A stretch of DNA of 64,000 bases, from NCBI GenBank assembly GCA_040507225.1, contig JBEVVG010000002.1, positions 372,001 to 436,000 of the forward strand, given 5' to 3'. The DNA comes from Thiodiazotropha sp040507225. GTDB taxonomy: Bacteria > Pseudomonadota > Gammaproteobacteria > Chromatiales > Chromatiaceae. The position numbers were made by a program, and so were the translations under genes. The notes beneath the pieces are model-generated. The model had not been told where the DNA came from. It searched no databases and saw only the letters and a program-made list of their open reading frames with translations. Below, piece by piece: positions 45,049 through 53,973 of this stretch; the first letter of the stretch is position 1; every line of letters begins with the position of its first letter.

Positions 45049-45909
45049 TCAGTGTTCGTGATGCGCCATATCCAGGTACACGATGGTCAGGGTCATGAAG
45101 ATGAACGCCTGAAGCGTGATGATCAGGATATGGAATATGGCCCAGCCAAGCTGGAGTACGCCGCCGAACAACCCGAGGACCAACCCGGCGTTGTACATGA
45201 TGGCGATGAGGATGAAGATCATCTCGCCGGCGTACATGTTACCGAACAGTCGCAGGGCCAGTGAGATCGGCTTGGCGATCAGACTCACGAATTCCAGCAC
45301 GAAGTTGACCGGAATGAACAATAGGTTGACCACAGGGTTGCTGGAGGAGAAGGGCTGCAGAGTCAGCTCGCCCGCGAAACCTCCGATACCTTTGATCTTG
45401 ATGCTGTAGAAGAGAACCAGAATGAACACCCCGATGGCCATGCCGAAGGTGGCGTTCGGATCGGTGGAGGGCACCACCTTCATGAAATGTATACCCAGCA
45501 GACCACTGATATAGGGGATGACATCCACCGGCACCAGGTCCATCAGGTTTTGCAGGAAAATCCACACGAAAATGGTCATCGCGAGGGGCGCGACCAGGGC
45601 ATTACGGGCCGAGAACGAACCCCGCACGCTGGTGTCGATGAACTCGACGATCCATTCGACGAAATTCTGCAGCCCGCTGGGGATACCGTTGGTGGCGTTC
45701 TTTGCCGCTTTAGAGAAGTAGAACAGGAACAACGCACCCAACAGCAGGGACCAGAACATGGTGTCCAAATGGATGGCCCAGAAGCCCATCTCCTTAGCCT
45801 CTTCAGCGCTGTGCGCGAGACCCCAATGCCCATCGGGATGCTGTCCGAAGGTGAGGTTGGTCAGATGGTGTTTGATGTATTCACCGGAGGTGAGCGCGTC
45901 GCCAGCCAT
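45049..45909 (-). CDS. atpB: ATP synthase Fo a subunit
   Basis: A 286-residue membrane subunit with five or six helices. The essential Arg is in LALRLFGNMYAGEM. The longer N-terminus with HWGLAHS is usual for this group. It forms the proton channel with the c ring. Confidence 0.96.
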   Translation of the reverse strand: MAGDALTSGEYIKHHLTNLTFGQHPDGHWGLAHSAEEAKEMGFWAIHLDTMFWSLLLGALFLFYFSKAAKNATNGIPSGLQNFVEWIVEFIDTSVRGSFSARNALVAPLAMTIFVWIFLQNLMDLVPVDVIPYISGLLGIHFMKVVPSTDPNATFGMAIGVFILVLFYSIKIKGIGGFAGELTLQPFSSSNPVVNLLFIPVNFVLEFVSLIAKPISLALRLFGNMYAGEMIFILIAIMYNAGLVLGLFGGVLQLGWAIFHILIITLQAFIFMTLTIVYLDMAHHEH

Positions 45910-45921
45910 AATCCAGATTAC

Positions 45922-46302
45922 CTATGTACTCTGTCTATCTCGAAAAACCAATACAATCAAAGGGATCACTACCTGAACGATCAGGTAAGCCCCCAATAGT
46001 ACACCGATACTCACGGACTCGATGGTGACAATTGTCAACCAGAACAGAAACCCCGTCAGAACCAGCTTCTGGATTTCGGCACCGAACATCCGACCAACGA
46101 TTCTGCCCGGCTCCTGCGCGCGATAGCGGCGGAACGAACGATAGGCAAAAAAGCCGTTGGCCAATGCGGCAATCAGGCCACCCGTCAACCCAGACAATGC
46201 AAGGGATTTACCGAAAACCCATAACGCCAAACCAATCATTATCGATGCCCCAAATTGGAGCACTACAATGGTGCGTATCTGATTGTTTCCGGTAAGCTGC
46301 AT
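45922..46302 (-). CDS. atpI: ATP synthase assembly protein I
   Basis: A 126-residue protein with four membrane helices, the first gene of the operon. AtpI helps c-ring assembly and is not a structural subunit. The ATG at 46302 (MQLTGNNQ) follows a ggga site; an upstream TTG is in frame. It is 12 bases before atpB. Confidence 0.88.
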   Translation of the reverse strand: MQLTGNNQIRTIVVLQFGASIMIGLALWVFGKSLALSGLTGGLIAALANGFFAYRSFRRYRAQEPGRIVGRMFGAEIQKLVLTGFLFWLTIVTIESVSIGVLLGAYLIVQVVIPLIVLVFRDRQST

Positions 46303-46349
46303 GCCGGTTTCCCGGTACCCCAAATGAGCCTCACCAGTAAGGAGGGAGG

Positions 46350-46378
46350 AGTATAAGGGGTCTTGAATATAAGGTCAA
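46350..46378 (-). promoter_or_regulatory. Sigma-70 promoter of the atp operon
   Basis: On the minus strand TTGACC at 46378-46373, a 17-base spacer, and TATACT at 46355-46350. Five of six bases of each box match the sigma-70 consensus at the ideal spacing, about 48 bases upstream of the atpI start. Confidence 0.7.
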
Positions 46379-47061
46379 AGGATAGCGACATAAAATTTAT
46401 GCTTATCGCCAGGATCCTTGTCTCATTGGTCTCTGGCATACACAGATCTCGATCTGAAGTACTGCCTCAGAATTGACGGACAATGCCGCACCATGCTTTG
46501 CGCTTTGCAAATTCAGCTGGGTAAAGCGATCCGGTGAATTCTATGGGCGCTACCACCCTGTCTCAGGGAAAATCGTTTCAGGCACTCCCGTCCTGAACGA
46601 TTGCAGCCGATTGAAATAACAGTGCAAAGGCACGCGCCACAGCGCGACACGAACAATCAAGCTGTTTCTATCGGCCCGGGCGACTCAGGATACGACGCAG
46701 TAACTGGGTGCGCCTATGCCTGCGGCTCCGCACGACAGCGGCTTCTAGTCGTTCCATGATGTAGCTTTTCCAAGGGGAAGCAATGGCTTGATGATTCATG
46801 AGTCGTATTCGTTGCAATGGGTAGAGGGGTTCTGGACAGGAACCTACAGACGCTGTCCTTGGTGTCGCCGCGCCTTGCCTGATCCCATGGGGATGCCGTC
46901 GTGCTTACGGGCAGTGGCTAGATCTTAGTAAGAATGCGAATGATTAGCAATTGCAGGTTGGCCATGTAATTAATAAGGAATAGTCAATTGTCTGGCTGCG
47001 TTCAGATATCCATATATATAGTAAACACTCACTTACTCATATCGGTGGCAACGAGCACCAA
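46379..47061. other. Intergenic region between the atp promoter and hipA
   Basis: About 680 bases without a convincing gene on either strand. The part near 46920-47040 is AT-rich. This is where the otherwise often adjacent parB-atpI order is interrupted, so it may hold the left junction of an insertion, but no repeat or integrase remnant could be identified. Confidence 0.45.
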
Positions 47062-48366
47062 CTACCAGCCCTCCAACCGCAGGTTGGTCGCAATATCATC
47101 ACGCATAGCGGCCGGCACCCCGACTTCATCAGCATAGTCATTCCATCGCGCAACCGGCTCCAGGACCTCACGTAGCAGTTGCTCTGCCCGGCCCCGCTTA
47201 AGGGACAGCGTCCGGCCACAGGTCTTGAAATCCTCAAGAGTGAAATCCTCGCGCTTTCCATTCAGGGTCATCTGGTGGCGCGATGTCCAGGCACCTCTGG
47301 GGTTGTAGCTGTAGGTCAGGTCATACGCAGGTGCAAGCCACCACTCTCCCTGCTTGTTCATGAGGAAAGCGATATTCTTTACATGATCGTCCTGGTTGCG
47401 CGCCACGATGTTGAAAGCCATGCGACGAAACTGCTGCTCAACCACGGCCGTCGTCAGACCCAGCTTGCGGATCACCTGCATGGACTGTTCATAGCTGTAG
47501 GCGCCTGGCAGGTTGAAATCGTAGTGGGCCAGCCCGCCCAGGGATTGCAGGTGCAGTTTTCCTCCGCCATCGAGCCGGTCAAAACGGCGGGTCATGAAGT
47601 GTCTTCGCCCGTTTTCCTCGAGCAGGCGGCTCTCGCTGATCTCGATACCGGCGTCCCGGGCCATACGGTAGTAAGCGTATTCCACAGCGCCATATCCCCT
47701 GGGATCCTCCAGCTCCTTGTCCCGGTTTCCGGAGACACCATCGAATTTCAGCAACCAGTATTCGAACCCCTCTGTGGCGGCAATCTGGCCGGAACGCACC
47801 TCCTGGGTTACGGGATTCCAGGCAATCACCGCCTTGGCCCGGGCACCACCGGCAGAGGTGCCCACCTGCAGGATATCCACCAGGCCCTGTTCTGCGTGCT
47901 CCCCTGAAAAAGAGGTCTGCAGCTGGTTGCGATGACTCAGCACCTCAGAGGCGAGGGCAACCAGGTGGTCGATCTCCAGAGGCCGTGAATGATGTTCCCG
48001 GGGACCTTGCAGAGGATGGAACTCCAATGCGCCCATGCCCCGTTCACCGGTATAACAGAGCCTTTCGATCACGTTAAAGGAGTCAGGCGCCCGACCCTGG
48101 GTGGCGAGCCAGGCATCGATCAGGGTGTGGCCGAACTTGTCCGGCAAGGCATCGGCCAGCAGCCCCGGCAATCCGAAAAAACTTTCCCGGGAAAGCTCCG
48201 CAAACCGGTAGACCCTGCGTGACAGAGGCATGACCAGGGGTGAGACCTCGATATCGCTGCCCGCAAAGGCGGGATCGTATTCGAAGGATGCAACGCTGTC
48301 CCCTTCACCCAGGGATACCGCGCCGATGGTCCGCCCCCACAACCTGACCTCCGCCAGACTGACCAT
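47062..48366 (-). CDS. hipA: HipA-type serine/threonine kinase toxin
   Basis: A 434-residue HipA-family kinase. The N-terminal domain has the usual SFEYDPAF start and LPDKFGH region. The kinase core shows MTRRFDR, the catalytic loop NQDDHVKN and the metal-binding APAYDLTYS. In E. coli HipA phosphorylates glutamyl-tRNA synthetase and induces dormancy; the target here is inferred only. Its start meets the stop of hipB (one-base overlap), the standard antitoxin-toxin order. Confidence 0.93.
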   Translation of the reverse strand: MVSLAEVRLWGRTIGAVSLGEGDSVASFEYDPAFAGSDIEVSPLVMPLSRRVYRFAELSRESFFGLPGLLADALPDKFGHTLIDAWLATQGRAPDSFNVIERLCYTGERGMGALEFHPLQGPREHHSRPLEIDHLVALASEVLSHRNQLQTSFSGEHAEQGLVDILQVGTSAGGARAKAVIAWNPVTQEVRSGQIAATEGFEYWLLKFDGVSGNRDKELEDPRGYGAVEYAYYRMARDAGIEISESRLLEENGRRHFMTRRFDRLDGGGKLHLQSLGGLAHYDFNLPGAYSYEQSMQVIRKLGLTTAVVEQQFRRMAFNIVARNQDDHVKNIAFLMNKQGEWWLAPAYDLTYSYNPRGAWTSRHQMTLNGKREDFTLEDFKTCGRTLSLKRGRAEQLLREVLEPVARWNDYADEVGVPAAMRDDIATNLRLEGW

Positions 48367-48713
48367 CAGTCATCCCCCCAGGTCCAGGGCTCATTTGCTT
48401 TATCCCTGGCGGTACGGCGCGGGGCACGCTGACGGGGTTTTCCCTGGCGACGCAACAGCTCCATGGGGCCAGCGCCGGCCACAGGCAGGAGCTGTTCCAG
48501 TCCGTGCAGATCGTCCAGCACCCGCAGCAGGCGGATCAGGCTTGTGAGCTGTACCGACGCACCCGACTCGATACGTTCCAGGGTACGCTTGGAGATACCC
48601 GCCTGATCCGCCGCCTCGGCCTGGGTCAGTTGCAGGTCCAGCCTCTGCCGCGCCACGCGTCTTCCCAGCTCAGCCAGTACGCTCTCATCGGTGAGTGCTT
48701 TGGATATCTTCAT
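48366..48713 (-). CDS. hipB: HipB-type antitoxin, XRE-family repressor
   Basis: A 115-residue DNA-binding protein with an XRE helix-turn-helix (about residues 20-70: RQRLDLQLTQAEAADQAGIS and KRTLERIESGAS) and a basic C-terminal tail (RQGKPRQRAPRRTARDK) that is longer than in E. coli HipB. It would neutralise HipA and repress the operon. The ATG at 48713 is preceded directly by a set of operator repeats. Confidence 0.9.
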   Translation of the reverse strand: MKISKALTDESVLAELGRRVARQRLDLQLTQAEAADQAGISKRTLERIESGASVQLTSLIRLLRVLDDLHGLEQLLPVAGAGPMELLRRQGKPRQRAPRRTARDKANEPWTWGDD

Positions 48714-48715
48714 AG

Positions 48716-48812
48716 TCGTCAATAATGTCGAATAAATCAATTATAGCAAAGTATATCGTCAGTAATTGCGAATTATAATACCTCAATATATCGTCAGTAT
48801 TGCTGAATTATC
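48716..48812 (-). promoter_or_regulatory. hipBA promoter with three operator repeats
   Basis: Three similar 22-base repeats, each starting tcgtca and reading tcgtcagtaattgcgaat or a close variant, begin at 48716, 48756 and 48791. Two TATAAT-like -10 boxes on the minus strand (48745-48740 and 48777-48772) lie within or beside them. This fits binding by HipB over its own promoter, as in known hip operons. Confidence 0.7.
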
Positions 48813-48838
48813 CCTTAAAAGCACAATTAACTCTCACT

Positions 48839-49465
48839 TTATGACGATTTATTTAGCATAGCTTCAATCAGGGTCTCACCCTCTGCGGAACCCAAACCCC
48901 GAAGCCCCTCCACAACCCCGTTCCGATCCTCCTGGGAACGATTCTGGCTCAGTTTCCATTTGCCAGTGAGGCTGCGGATCTCCAGTTCGATCCCCACCAC
49001 ACCTTTTACCAATCCGTTGATGAAGTCCCGTGGGGCATCCGCCAGGGACCAGGGTTGTAACGATTGGGCTTCCATCTGATCCGTCATGCGTTGCAGATGC
49101 GTATGCAGCCAAGTCTCATCATCGATCAGGCGAATGTTTCCCCTGGCATGTACCACGCGATAGTTCCAGGTTGGTACAACCCGCCCGGTGCGATGTTTCG
49201 AGGCATACCAGGAAGGCGATACATAGGCGTGACCACCCTGGAATATGGCCAAAGCCTCCTGCCCGGTGGAGCACTCATGCCAAAGGGGGTTGGCGCGGGC
49301 AACGTGACCTGCCAGTTTGCCAAACCCTGTGTCGGCATCGAGCAACTCCAACGGCAGATGAACAGCGTTCAGGCCCTGGGTAATCAGAACCGCAAATGGA
49401 TGCCTGCGAATCAGGCCCTGCAGGGCCTTGGGATCCACTTGAGAAAAGTGTTGCGGAATATGCAT
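48839..49465 (-). CDS. PaiB-like FMN-binding protein
   Basis: A 208-residue protein of the PaiB/FMN-binding negative regulator family. Typical parts are MHIPQHFSQVDPKALQGLI, HVARANPLWHE, YVSPSWYASK and VPTWNYRVVHARG. Members have a flavin-binding split barrel; the Bacillus founder affects protease and sporulation genes, but the molecular role in gammaproteobacteria is unclear. It is upstream of hipBA on the same strand, but the AT-rich operator spacer suggests separate transcription. Confidence 0.87.
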   Translation of the reverse strand: MHIPQHFSQVDPKALQGLIRRHPFAVLITQGLNAVHLPLELLDADTGFGKLAGHVARANPLWHECSTGQEALAIFQGGHAYVSPSWYASKHRTGRVVPTWNYRVVHARGNIRLIDDETWLHTHLQRMTDQMEAQSLQPWSLADAPRDFINGLVKGVVGIELEIRSLTGKWKLSQNRSQEDRNGVVEGLRGLGSAEGETLIEAMLNKSS

Positions 49466-49799
49466 CGGAGTCGTCCTCTTCGGGCTATGAAGTGAATGTC
49501 TGCCCTTAGCTCAGTCAACCTGCCGGAGGGTGTCAGCCGGGTCCTTTCGATCCATTGATCAGCCCGCCTGTTGCGCACGGGACAGCCGAGGTCATCTGCT
49601 ATACTGCCCATGGGGAAAGACGGAGAGAATGAAGAGAACCCTGATTGCCAGGTGCATTCAGCGGCAGGTCATGGGCGCGTAAAAAATAAGAACATTCGAA
49701 TATAAATCAGCTCTTTAGGTTCGCAAGCCCTGATTCAAGGATATCATCTCACCGTCGCTAATCGGTAATACATGCCAGTGAATTTCACAAGGAGCATAC
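49466..49799. other. Intergenic region between paiB-like and receptor genes
   Basis: A divergent promoter region of 334 bases. A TATACT at about 49600 could be a -10 box for rightward transcription, but its -35 is poor. The last part has a strong aaggag ribosome site for the PAS gene. No gene is seen. Confidence 0.4.
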
Positions 49800-50327
49800 A
49801 TGAAAAACCCGATCGCGCCGACGAACAGGGAAGTGACCGTCAATGCCGAGGATTTCATCGTTTCCAAGACGGACCTGAAAGGCCGCATCACCTATGCGAA
49901 CCGATTGTTCATGGAGATCAGTGGATACCGTGAAATCGAATTGCTGGGTGAGCAGCACAACATCGTTCGCCACCCGGATATGCCGCGTGGGATTTTTCAT
50001 CTACTCTGGCAGACTGTAATGCAGGGCAACGAATGTTTCGCCTATGTGAAAAACCTGTGTAAGTACGGGGATCATTACTGGGTGCTGGCGAACATCACTC
50101 CGGACTACGACGCCAGGGATCAGATCATCGGCTATTATTCCGTGCGCCGTTGCGCAACCCGGGATGCAGTGGAGTATTTCACCGCGCTCTACCGGGAGAT
50201 GCGAACCGCCGAGCAACGTGCCGGAACACGCGAGGCTATTGCCGCCTCCTCAGAAATTCTTGAGACAGCGATAAAAGAACAAGGGTTCGAGAACTATGAA
50301 TCGTTTATATTTGGCCACCAGGCTTAA
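49800..50327 (+). CDS. Aer-type PAS sensor protein, copy 1
   Basis: A 175-residue soluble protein made of one PAS domain (about residues 15-125) and a helical tail. It carries the Aer-type core KTDLKGRITYANRLFMEISGY, then QHNIVRHPDMPRGIF, as in aerotaxis receptors that bind FAD. There is no membrane segment or signalling domain. The next gene, overlapping by 32 bases, is a chemoreceptor lacking any sensor, so this looks like the detached sensor of a split receptor. A paralogue lies on the other side of that receptor. Confidence 0.87.
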   Translation: MKNPIAPTNREVTVNAEDFIVSKTDLKGRITYANRLFMEISGYREIELLGEQHNIVRHPDMPRGIFHLLWQTVMQGNECFAYVKNLCKYGDHYWVLANITPDYDARDQIIGYYSVRRCATRDAVEYFTALYREMRTAEQRAGTREAIAASSEILETAIKEQGFENYESFIFGHQA

Positions 50328-51747
50328 GATCTATGTCGCGTTTTTCGTCCTGTTTACCCTGCTGAGCGTTTCATCATCCTGGTTGAGCGGCGGCTATCAG
50401 CACTGGCACTGGATCTTCCCGCTACTGTCACTGGGTATGGCGATACTCATCGGTGTGCGCATGAAAATGCCTTTCTTCGTCATGAAGCGCACCGAAGAGG
50501 TTCTCGAGGAGATGCTCGAAGGGCAATACACCTCTCGCATCACCAACGTGCCCTGGATGGGTGAGGCGGGACACATTGCCTGGGACCTGAACGAATCCCT
50601 GGACCAGTTGGAGACCTTTTTTCGAGAGGTGAAAACCAGCTTTCAACTGGTCTCGGAAGGGCGTTACTATCGCCGCACCCTGCCACACGGACTGCACGGC
50701 GAACTTGCCAAAACCCTGGAGAAGATCAACAGCTCCCTGGACGCCATGGCGGACAACGCGGCCTACATCACGCATAACGAGATGGCGGCGAAACTGCAGT
50801 CACTCAATACCAGCCAGACCATGAACAACCTGCAGCTGAGTCAAAACGACCTGACCCGCATCACCAGCGAAATGCAGAAGGTCTCGCAGATTGCCACCGA
50901 CAACATGCAGAAGGCCCAGGAGAGCCAGGGCGCGGTCACCCAGGTCGTCGACGCCCAGACCCGCACCCTGGGGATGATAGAGCAGAGTCACCAGACCATG
51001 GGCAAGCTCAATAATATGAGTAGTGAAATCACCGGCATCCTGGGAATGATCAGTGAGATCGCGGACAAAACCAACCTGCTGGCGCTCAACGCATCCATCG
51101 AGGCGGCGCGGGCAGGGGAACATGGCCGGGGTTTCGCAGTAGTGGCCGATGAGGTCAAGAAGCTGGCCGAGTCGACGCTGAAAGCCACCAATGACATTCG
51201 CGCAGTGGTCGATACCTTCCAGAAGGAAACCGAGACCATGCAGCGTAATTCGACAGAAATGCTGGACATGGCCAACGGGGTCCAGCAGCAGGTCGAAAAC
51301 ATGAAGAGCAGCTTCAACGTGTTCGCCGGTCAGGCGCAGAACACCTTCACCTCGGTGACCTTCGCACATGACATCTGCTATGCCTCACTGGTGAAGGTCG
51401 ATCACATGATCTACAAGCAGAAGGCGTACAAATCCTTCCATGCTGGAACCGACAATGAGGATGCCCGGGCGGTCACCGTCAATCACCACAACTGCCGGCT
51501 CGGCAAATGGTATTACGAAGGGGTGGGCCGGGATAGTTTCAGCCACCTGGTTTCGTACAAACAACTCGAGGAACCGCACAGCCAGGTACACGACGCCGGG
51601 CATGCCGCCCTGGAGCTTCTGGCTCAGGACTGGGAAAAAGACACAGAACTGTTGGAACAGATTCTCGTAAAGTATCAGCACATGGAGGAGGCCAGTGACC
51701 TGGTCATGGATCGTATCGATGCCATGATCACAGAAAAACACGGTTAG
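50296..51747 (+). CDS. Chemoreceptor (MCP) with C-terminal CZB zinc domain and no sensor domain
   Basis: A 483-residue methyl-accepting protein. Two adjacent membrane helices (about residues 8-28 and 35-55) have almost no periplasmic loop, as in Aer. A HAMP-like and helical part follows, and then the signalling hairpin with the conserved NLLALNASIEAARAGEHGRG tip near residue 255. The C-terminal CZB domain (about 355-470) has the zinc ligands in DHMIYK, HHNCRLGKWY and HDAGHAAL; such domains sense zinc or hypochlorous acid and often belong to chemoreceptors and diguanylate cyclases. The start overlaps the upstream PAS gene. PAS proteins on both sides probably supply the input. Confidence 0.9.
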   Translation: MNRLYLATRLKIYVAFFVLFTLLSVSSSWLSGGYQHWHWIFPLLSLGMAILIGVRMKMPFFVMKRTEEVLEEMLEGQYTSRITNVPWMGEAGHIAWDLNESLDQLETFFREVKTSFQLVSEGRYYRRTLPHGLHGELAKTLEKINSSLDAMADNAAYITHNEMAAKLQSLNTSQTMNNLQLSQNDLTRITSEMQKVSQIATDNMQKAQESQGAVTQVVDAQTRTLGMIEQSHQTMGKLNNMSSEITGILGMISEIADKTNLLALNASIEAARAGEHGRGFAVVADEVKKLAESTLKATNDIRAVVDTFQKETETMQRNSTEMLDMANGVQQQVENMKSSFNVFAGQAQNTFTSVTFAHDICYASLVKVDHMIYKQKAYKSFHAGTDNEDARAVTVNHHNCRLGKWYYEGVGRDSFSHLVSYKQLEEPHSQVHDAGHAALELLAQDWEKDTELLEQILVKYQHMEEASDLVMDRIDAMITEKHG

Positions 51748-51755
51748 GAGATTCC

Positions 51756-52280
51756 ATGAAACCCAATGTCGTACCGACAAATCACGAAATTCTCATGGAA
51801 GACCACGACTTCATCGTCTCGAAAACCGACCTGAAAGGGCGCATCACCTACGCCAACCGGGTCTTCATGCGTATGGCAGGGTATGCCGAACGCGAGCTGC
51901 TCAACGTACAGCACAATATCATCCGCCACCCGGATATGCCCCGTGGGGTATTCCGCCTGCTCTGGAACGTTATCGAATCCGGGGATGAAGTATTCGCCTA
52001 TGTGAAGAACATGGCCAAGAATGGTGACTTCTACTGGGTGTTTGCCAATGTCACGGTGGACTATGATCTCGCAGGCAAGCCCATCGGCTATTTTTCGGTG
52101 CGCCGCAAACCCAGTCGCCAGGGCATCGAAACGGTCTCCTCGGTGTACCAGGAAATGCTTCGCATCGAAAAGCAGGTCGGACCGCGCGACGCACCCGACG
52201 CCTCCCTGAACTGGCTGGTCGATCTGTTGCAGAAACAGGGCACCACTTACGAAGAGTTCATTCACACCCTTGGCCATTAG
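51756..52280 (+). CDS. Aer-type PAS sensor protein, copy 2
   Basis: A 174-residue paralogue of the PAS protein at 49800, with the same core (KTDLKGRITYANRVFMRMAGY, QHNIIRHPDMPRGVF, YFSVRRKPSR) and a similar helical tail ending EEFIHTLGH. It starts 9 bases after the chemoreceptor stop with a ggag site, so the three genes form one operon. The copies differ enough to suggest different ligands or redox tuning. Confidence 0.87.
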   Translation: MKPNVVPTNHEILMEDHDFIVSKTDLKGRITYANRVFMRMAGYAERELLNVQHNIIRHPDMPRGVFRLLWNVIESGDEVFAYVKNMAKNGDFYWVFANVTVDYDLAGKPIGYFSVRRKPSRQGIETVSSVYQEMLRIEKQVGPRDAPDASLNWLVDLLQKQGTTYEEFIHTLGH

Positions 52281-52382
52281 CCTCAGAGCGGCATTATCGG
52301 CCATCCTTTCTGTCGGGTTAAACTACGCCCGCAAACGGCGTTATGATCAGCGAATCATGCATAACCCAGAGAGATGCCGAGC

Positions 52383-52763
52383 ATGCGATATCTGATCATC
52401 TTCGCCACCCTGTGGCTGGCTGGCTGCAGCCAATCGGAAGACAACCCGGCACAACCACCGGAGATGCCCCGCTTCGCGGATGAGAATCTGGCCAAGGGAC
52501 GCGGGATCTGGATGGGTACCTGTCGTAACTGCCATCTGCTGGGAGTTTCCGGAGCGCCCGCGGTTACCGACTACGCAGCCTGGAAACCCCGAATCGGCAA
52601 AGGCAAATCCGCGTTGTACCAAAGTGCGCTCAGCGGAGTAAAAGGTCCGGACGGACAGTTTCGCATGCCGCCCCGGGGTGGCAACAAGCAGTTGAAAGAC
52701 GCCCAGGTGCGCCAGGCCGTTGACTACATGGTCGCATCGGTCGAACAGCTCAACGGTGGATGA
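52383..52763 (+). CDS. Lipoprotein cytochrome c
   Basis: A 126-residue protein with a lipoprotein signal (lipobox LAGC, Cys15) and a single class I cytochrome c domain. The haem site is CRNCH (47-51), and the sixth ligand is probably Met in FRMPPRGGN. It is anchored at the periplasmic side of a membrane and would carry electrons; partners are not evident. The ATG at 52383 is preferred to one at 52374 because of its gagag site. Confidence 0.85.
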   Translation: MRYLIIFATLWLAGCSQSEDNPAQPPEMPRFADENLAKGRGIWMGTCRNCHLLGVSGAPAVTDYAAWKPRIGKGKSALYQSALSGVKGPDGQFRMPPRGGNKQLKDAQVRQAVDYMVASVEQLNGG

Positions 52764-52830
52764 TTCGTCAACTTGACCTGTGCGTGAGAATGGTTCAGTT
52801 TGTTTGCTCAATCACGCCTCCAGGATACCC

Positions 52831-53928
52831 ATGACCGATTCCACTGAAGACCTGCCCTCAGAAAGCGAAACAAGCCCTCAGCGAGCGGTAGCGCGCTTCT
52901 GTGACGGCTACAACTGTTCCCAGTCTGTGCTCACCCTGTTCGCTGATCGCTACGGCATGGACGAAAGTCTGGCGATGCGCATCTCCAGCGGTCTCGGCGG
53001 CGGTGTCGGCCGCATGGGTCAGGTATGTGGCACGCTCACCGGCGCGGCGCTGGTGCTGGGTCTGGAGCAGGGACCGCGTACCCGGACGGGCAAGGCCGCC
53101 AAGGAAGCCACCTACAACAGTACCCGCTGGCTACAGGAACGCTTCATCGAACGTCATGGCAGCAACCTTTGCCGGGATTTGCTGGAGAAGGACCTGAGCC
53201 TTCCCGATGAGTATCAAGAGGCCCGCGCCGCAGGTCTCTTCAAGTCCCGCTGTCCCCATTTCGTTGAGACCGTGGTGACCCTGCTGAATGAATTTTTCGA
53301 ACAAAAAACCGTGCGAATGAAACACCAAATACTCTCTATGCTGGAACTCCAGGATGCCATGAACAGCCGGGTCAACACAGACTGGCGGACTGCCGCTTAC
53401 CCCTGGTATCGGGCGATCTGGACGGAATGTGCGGAAATGCTCGACCACTATGGCTGGAAATGGTGGAAACATCAGAAGCCTGACATGGCCCAGGTCCACC
53501 TGGAACTGGTGGATATCTGGCACTTTGCCCTGAGCGACCTGATTCTGCACAACGACAGCCTGGAACAGGCCGCGGACCAGGCTCTGGAAGGGCTAAAGCT
53601 GTCCGCCGGATCGGTGGATTTCAGAGCCGCCATCGAACAGTTGGCGATGACGGCAATCCAGACAAAGTCCGCCGATGTGGCCCTGTTCGCGCAGGTCATG
53701 CAGGCCGCGGATCTGGACTTCGACAGCCTGTTCAAAACCTACGTGGGTAAGAACGTGCTGAATTTTTTCCGCCAGGACCATGGATACAAGGAGGGCACCT
53801 ACATCAAAACCTGGGCCGGGCGGGAGGACAACGAGTATCTCGCCGAAATACTCGATCAGCTGGATGCGGACAGGACGGATTTCAGCGACCAGGTCTACCG
53901 CTCACTCGAACAAGCATATCCCGCTTGA
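52831..53928 (+). CDS. Fusion of C_GCAxxG_C_C redox domain and dimeric dUTPase
   Basis: A 365-residue protein with two separable parts. Residues about 18-160 form a C_GCAxxG_C_C-family domain with all four cysteines kept: Cys29 (GYNCSQ), Cys66 (VCGTLTG), Cys114 and Cys141 (RCPHF). From Met163 a complete all-alpha dimeric dUTPase follows (ILSMLELQDAMN, ECAEMLDHYGWKWWKHQ, HLELVDIWHFALSDL), which hydrolyses dUTP to dUMP. The two are normally separate genes; the frame crosses the junction without a stop. The ATG at 52831 follows cagga. Why a putative redox or membrane-linked C_GCAxxG domain is joined to dUTPase is unknown. Confidence 0.85.
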   Translation: MTDSTEDLPSESETSPQRAVARFCDGYNCSQSVLTLFADRYGMDESLAMRISSGLGGGVGRMGQVCGTLTGAALVLGLEQGPRTRTGKAAKEATYNSTRWLQERFIERHGSNLCRDLLEKDLSLPDEYQEARAAGLFKSRCPHFVETVVTLLNEFFEQKTVRMKHQILSMLELQDAMNSRVNTDWRTAAYPWYRAIWTECAEMLDHYGWKWWKHQKPDMAQVHLELVDIWHFALSDLILHNDSLEQAADQALEGLKLSAGSVDFRAAIEQLAMTAIQTKSADVALFAQVMQAADLDFDSLFKTYVGKNVLNFFRQDHGYKEGTYIKTWAGREDNEYLAEILDQLDADRTDFSDQVYRSLEQAYPA

Positions 53929-53973
53929 GCGACTGCTGACCGCTGCACGGGGGCGCGCGTGGTCGCGGCGCGC

